A stretch of 8,778 bases of DNA. Source: Neisseriales bacterium. GTDB taxonomy: Bacteria; Pseudomonadota; Gammaproteobacteria; Burkholderiales; UBA11063. Location: contig SSGY01000137.1 in NCBI GenBank assembly GCA_008017145.1, forward strand, positions 1-8,778. Direction: 5' to 3'. The translations under genes were made by a program, and so were the position numbers. The notes under the pieces are model-generated. The model worked only from the letters and a program-made list of their open reading frames with translations. It was not told where the DNA came from and ran no database searches. Each line of letters begins with the position of its first letter. Positions within the stretch are counted from its first letter, which is position 1. Positions 8,146-8,778 of the stretch are shown here, piece by piece.

Positions 8146-8403
8146 ATGAGAACACCTCATCAAAATCTAACTGAAAGTTTTCCAGAATTAAAAGAAGCCT
8201 TCCATCACCTAAAAGTTAACGATCATCACTTCCAACACGTTTTAAAGCAATATGAAGAGCTAGACACACAAGTTCATAAAGTTGACCATGAACAAGAAGC
8301 GATGAGTGAAATTGAATTAGAAAAAGTAAAAAAAGAACGCGTAGCTTTAAAAGATACTTTGTATACACTTATGACTAAATGCAAAGCTGAAATGAATTTA
8401 TAA
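8146..8403 (+). CDS. YdcH-like DUF465 small protein
   Basis: An 85-residue, highly charged and apparently all-helical protein. It has the DUF465/YdcH pattern: an N-terminal HQNLTESFPELKEAF segment, an HHLKVNDHHF stretch, QYEELDTQVHKVDHEQEA, and a C-terminal LEKVKKERVALKDTLYTLM helix with the hallmark LKxxRxxLKD-like spacing. Family members are usually about 70-80 residues, are common in proteobacteria, and are predicted to form coiled-coil hairpins. Their function is not established. AAAGGA lies 7 nt before the ATG, and a good promoter of its own sits directly upstream. The protein has no visible link to galactose metabolism, so it is probably a neighbouring chromosomal gene and not an operon member. 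Confidence 0.85.
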   Translation: MRTPHQNLTESFPELKEAFHHLKVNDHHFQHVLKQYEELDTQVHKVDHEQEAMSEIELEKVKKERVALKDTLYTLMTKCKAEMNL

Positions 8404-8416
8404 AAGCAATGCGACG

Positions 8417-8490
8417 CTGAGCTGCAAAACCATGTCTAAGATAATTGGAGTATAAATTAAAAAATACCTAATTAAAGTTTTCCAGCTCAG
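8417..8490. repeat. Nested imperfect palindrome, ~74 bp
   Basis: The outer arms CTGAGCTGCAAAAC (8417-8430) and GTTTTCCAGCTCAG (8477-8490) are complementary at 13 of 14 positions. Inside, TAATTGGAGTAT (8442-8453) pairs with ATACCTAATTA (8464-8474) with one G-U pair and one bulged A, around a 10-nt A-rich loop. A further 7-bp pair, AGCAATG (8405-8411) and CATTGCT (8513-8519), lies outside. No T-run follows the structure on the + strand. It could be a small non-autonomous element, a structured 3' region of the ydcH-like transcript, or a small RNA. I saw no target-site duplication. Confidence 0.6.
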
Positions 8491-8593
8491 ATATTACACA
8501 TAACAATTAGCTCATTGCTACAATAAATAGTTGATGCTAAAAATCATATATCAATCTGATTTAATTTAATAATACGCTATCTTCATGGGCGAA

Positions 8594-8637
8594 ATATTGC
8601 AAGAAATGGTAAAGTAATGCTTTAAACCTTGCAATAT
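8594..8637. repeat. 10-bp inverted repeat upstream of the transposase
   Basis: ATATTGCAAG (8594-8603) and CTTGCAATAT (8628-8637) are perfect reverse complements separated by 24 nt, with a small inner pairing AAAG/CTTT. It ends 16 nt before the transposase ATG. It may be a transcript hairpin that limits transposase expression, as occurs in several insertion sequences, or part of the element's left end. Confidence 0.55.
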
Positions 8638-8653
8638 CAGCGAGCAAAAAAGC

Positions 8654-8778
8654 ATGAAACCACGTAAAATAGAAGATAAATTCCAACCAGAATTATTAAA
8701 GATTCAATTAATCCATTTGTTGGATATGAAGCATAGTTTGGTTCAATTAGCAGATAAATTTAACTGGGCTAAAATTGA
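8654..8778 (+). CDS. IS5-family transposase, N-terminal fragment cut by the window edge
   Basis: ATG 8654 opens a frame that stays open to the right edge, giving 41 residues beginning MKPRKIEDKFQPELL. The segment LLDMKHSLVQLADKFNW matches the N-terminal pattern of IS5-type transposases, in which a helix ending in MKHxLVxLAxxIDW precedes the DDE catalytic core. The catalytic residues would lie beyond the window, so activity cannot be judged. There is no strong ribosome binding site: only a weak purine-rich stretch (GAGCAAAAAAG) precedes the ATG. Whether the element is intact or a remnant is not visible. Confidence 0.75.
   Translation, partial: MKPRKIEDKFQPELLKIQLIHLLDMKHSLVQLADKFNWAKI

Larger units (their letters stand above)
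8404..8653. other. Non-coding region between the ydcH-like gene and the transposase
   Basis: These 250 bases contain no reading frame that I can support on either strand. They hold the nested palindrome at 8417-8490, an AT-rich stretch at about 8520-8580 in which I see no signal, and an inverted repeat at 8594-8637 in front of the transposase. The left end of the insertion sequence must lie somewhere in this region, but without its right end the terminal repeat cannot be fixed. Confidence 0.6.
8594..8778 (+). mobile_element. Partial IS5-family insertion sequence (left part)
   Basis: The transposase N-terminus and the inverted repeat just upstream indicate the left part of an insertion sequence entering from the right edge. 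The left boundary given is only a guess based on the inverted repeat. The true terminal repeat and target duplication need the right end, which is outside the window. Confidence 0.45.

Overview
The window comes from a low-GC bacterium, most likely a proteobacterium. The best clues are a YdcH-type (DUF465) small protein and the start of an IS5-family transposase. The genus cannot be resolved from this sequence. All genes I can support lie on the + strand.

Layout. (1) Positions 1-2336 hold most of a P-loop ATPase that resembles the KAP family. Its beginning lies outside the window: the open frame runs to the left edge and carries a clear Walker A motif there, so the first start codon visible in the frame (TTG at 90) is not the real start. 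This gene is markedly AT-rich. (2) Positions 2338-8067 form a compact galactoside and galactose catabolic operon: a cytoplasmic GH42 beta-galactosidase, galactokinase (galK), aldose 1-epimerase (galM) and a long, Firmicutes-type (class II) galactose-1-phosphate uridylyltransferase (galT). Gaps between genes are 12, 36 and 0 nt. (3) Positions 8146-8403 hold a small DUF465/YdcH-like gene with its own good promoter. (4) Positions 8404-8653 are non-coding and contain two palindromic structures. (5) From 8654 to the right edge lies the N-terminus of an IS5-family transposase.

How the genes work together. The GH42 enzyme releases galactose from beta-galactosides inside the cell. GalM converts beta-D-galactose to the alpha form, GalK phosphorylates it, and GalT exchanges the phosphate sugar with UDP-glucose to give glucose-1-phosphate and UDP-galactose. 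UDP-galactose 4-epimerase (galE), a sugar transporter and a regulator would complete the route, and none of them is in the window.

The most notable points are these. The ATPase gene ends 1 nt before the beta-galactosidase start, and the ribosome binding site of the enzyme is embedded in the last ATPase codons, so a gene of possible defence type sits where the operon promoter should be. A class II GalT occurs in an apparently proteobacterial setting. A GC-rich palindrome forms the extreme 3' end of galK. A nested palindrome of about 74 bp lies downstream of the ydcH-like gene. I did not find a convincing wholly new system. The ATPase is the only gene of unclear function.
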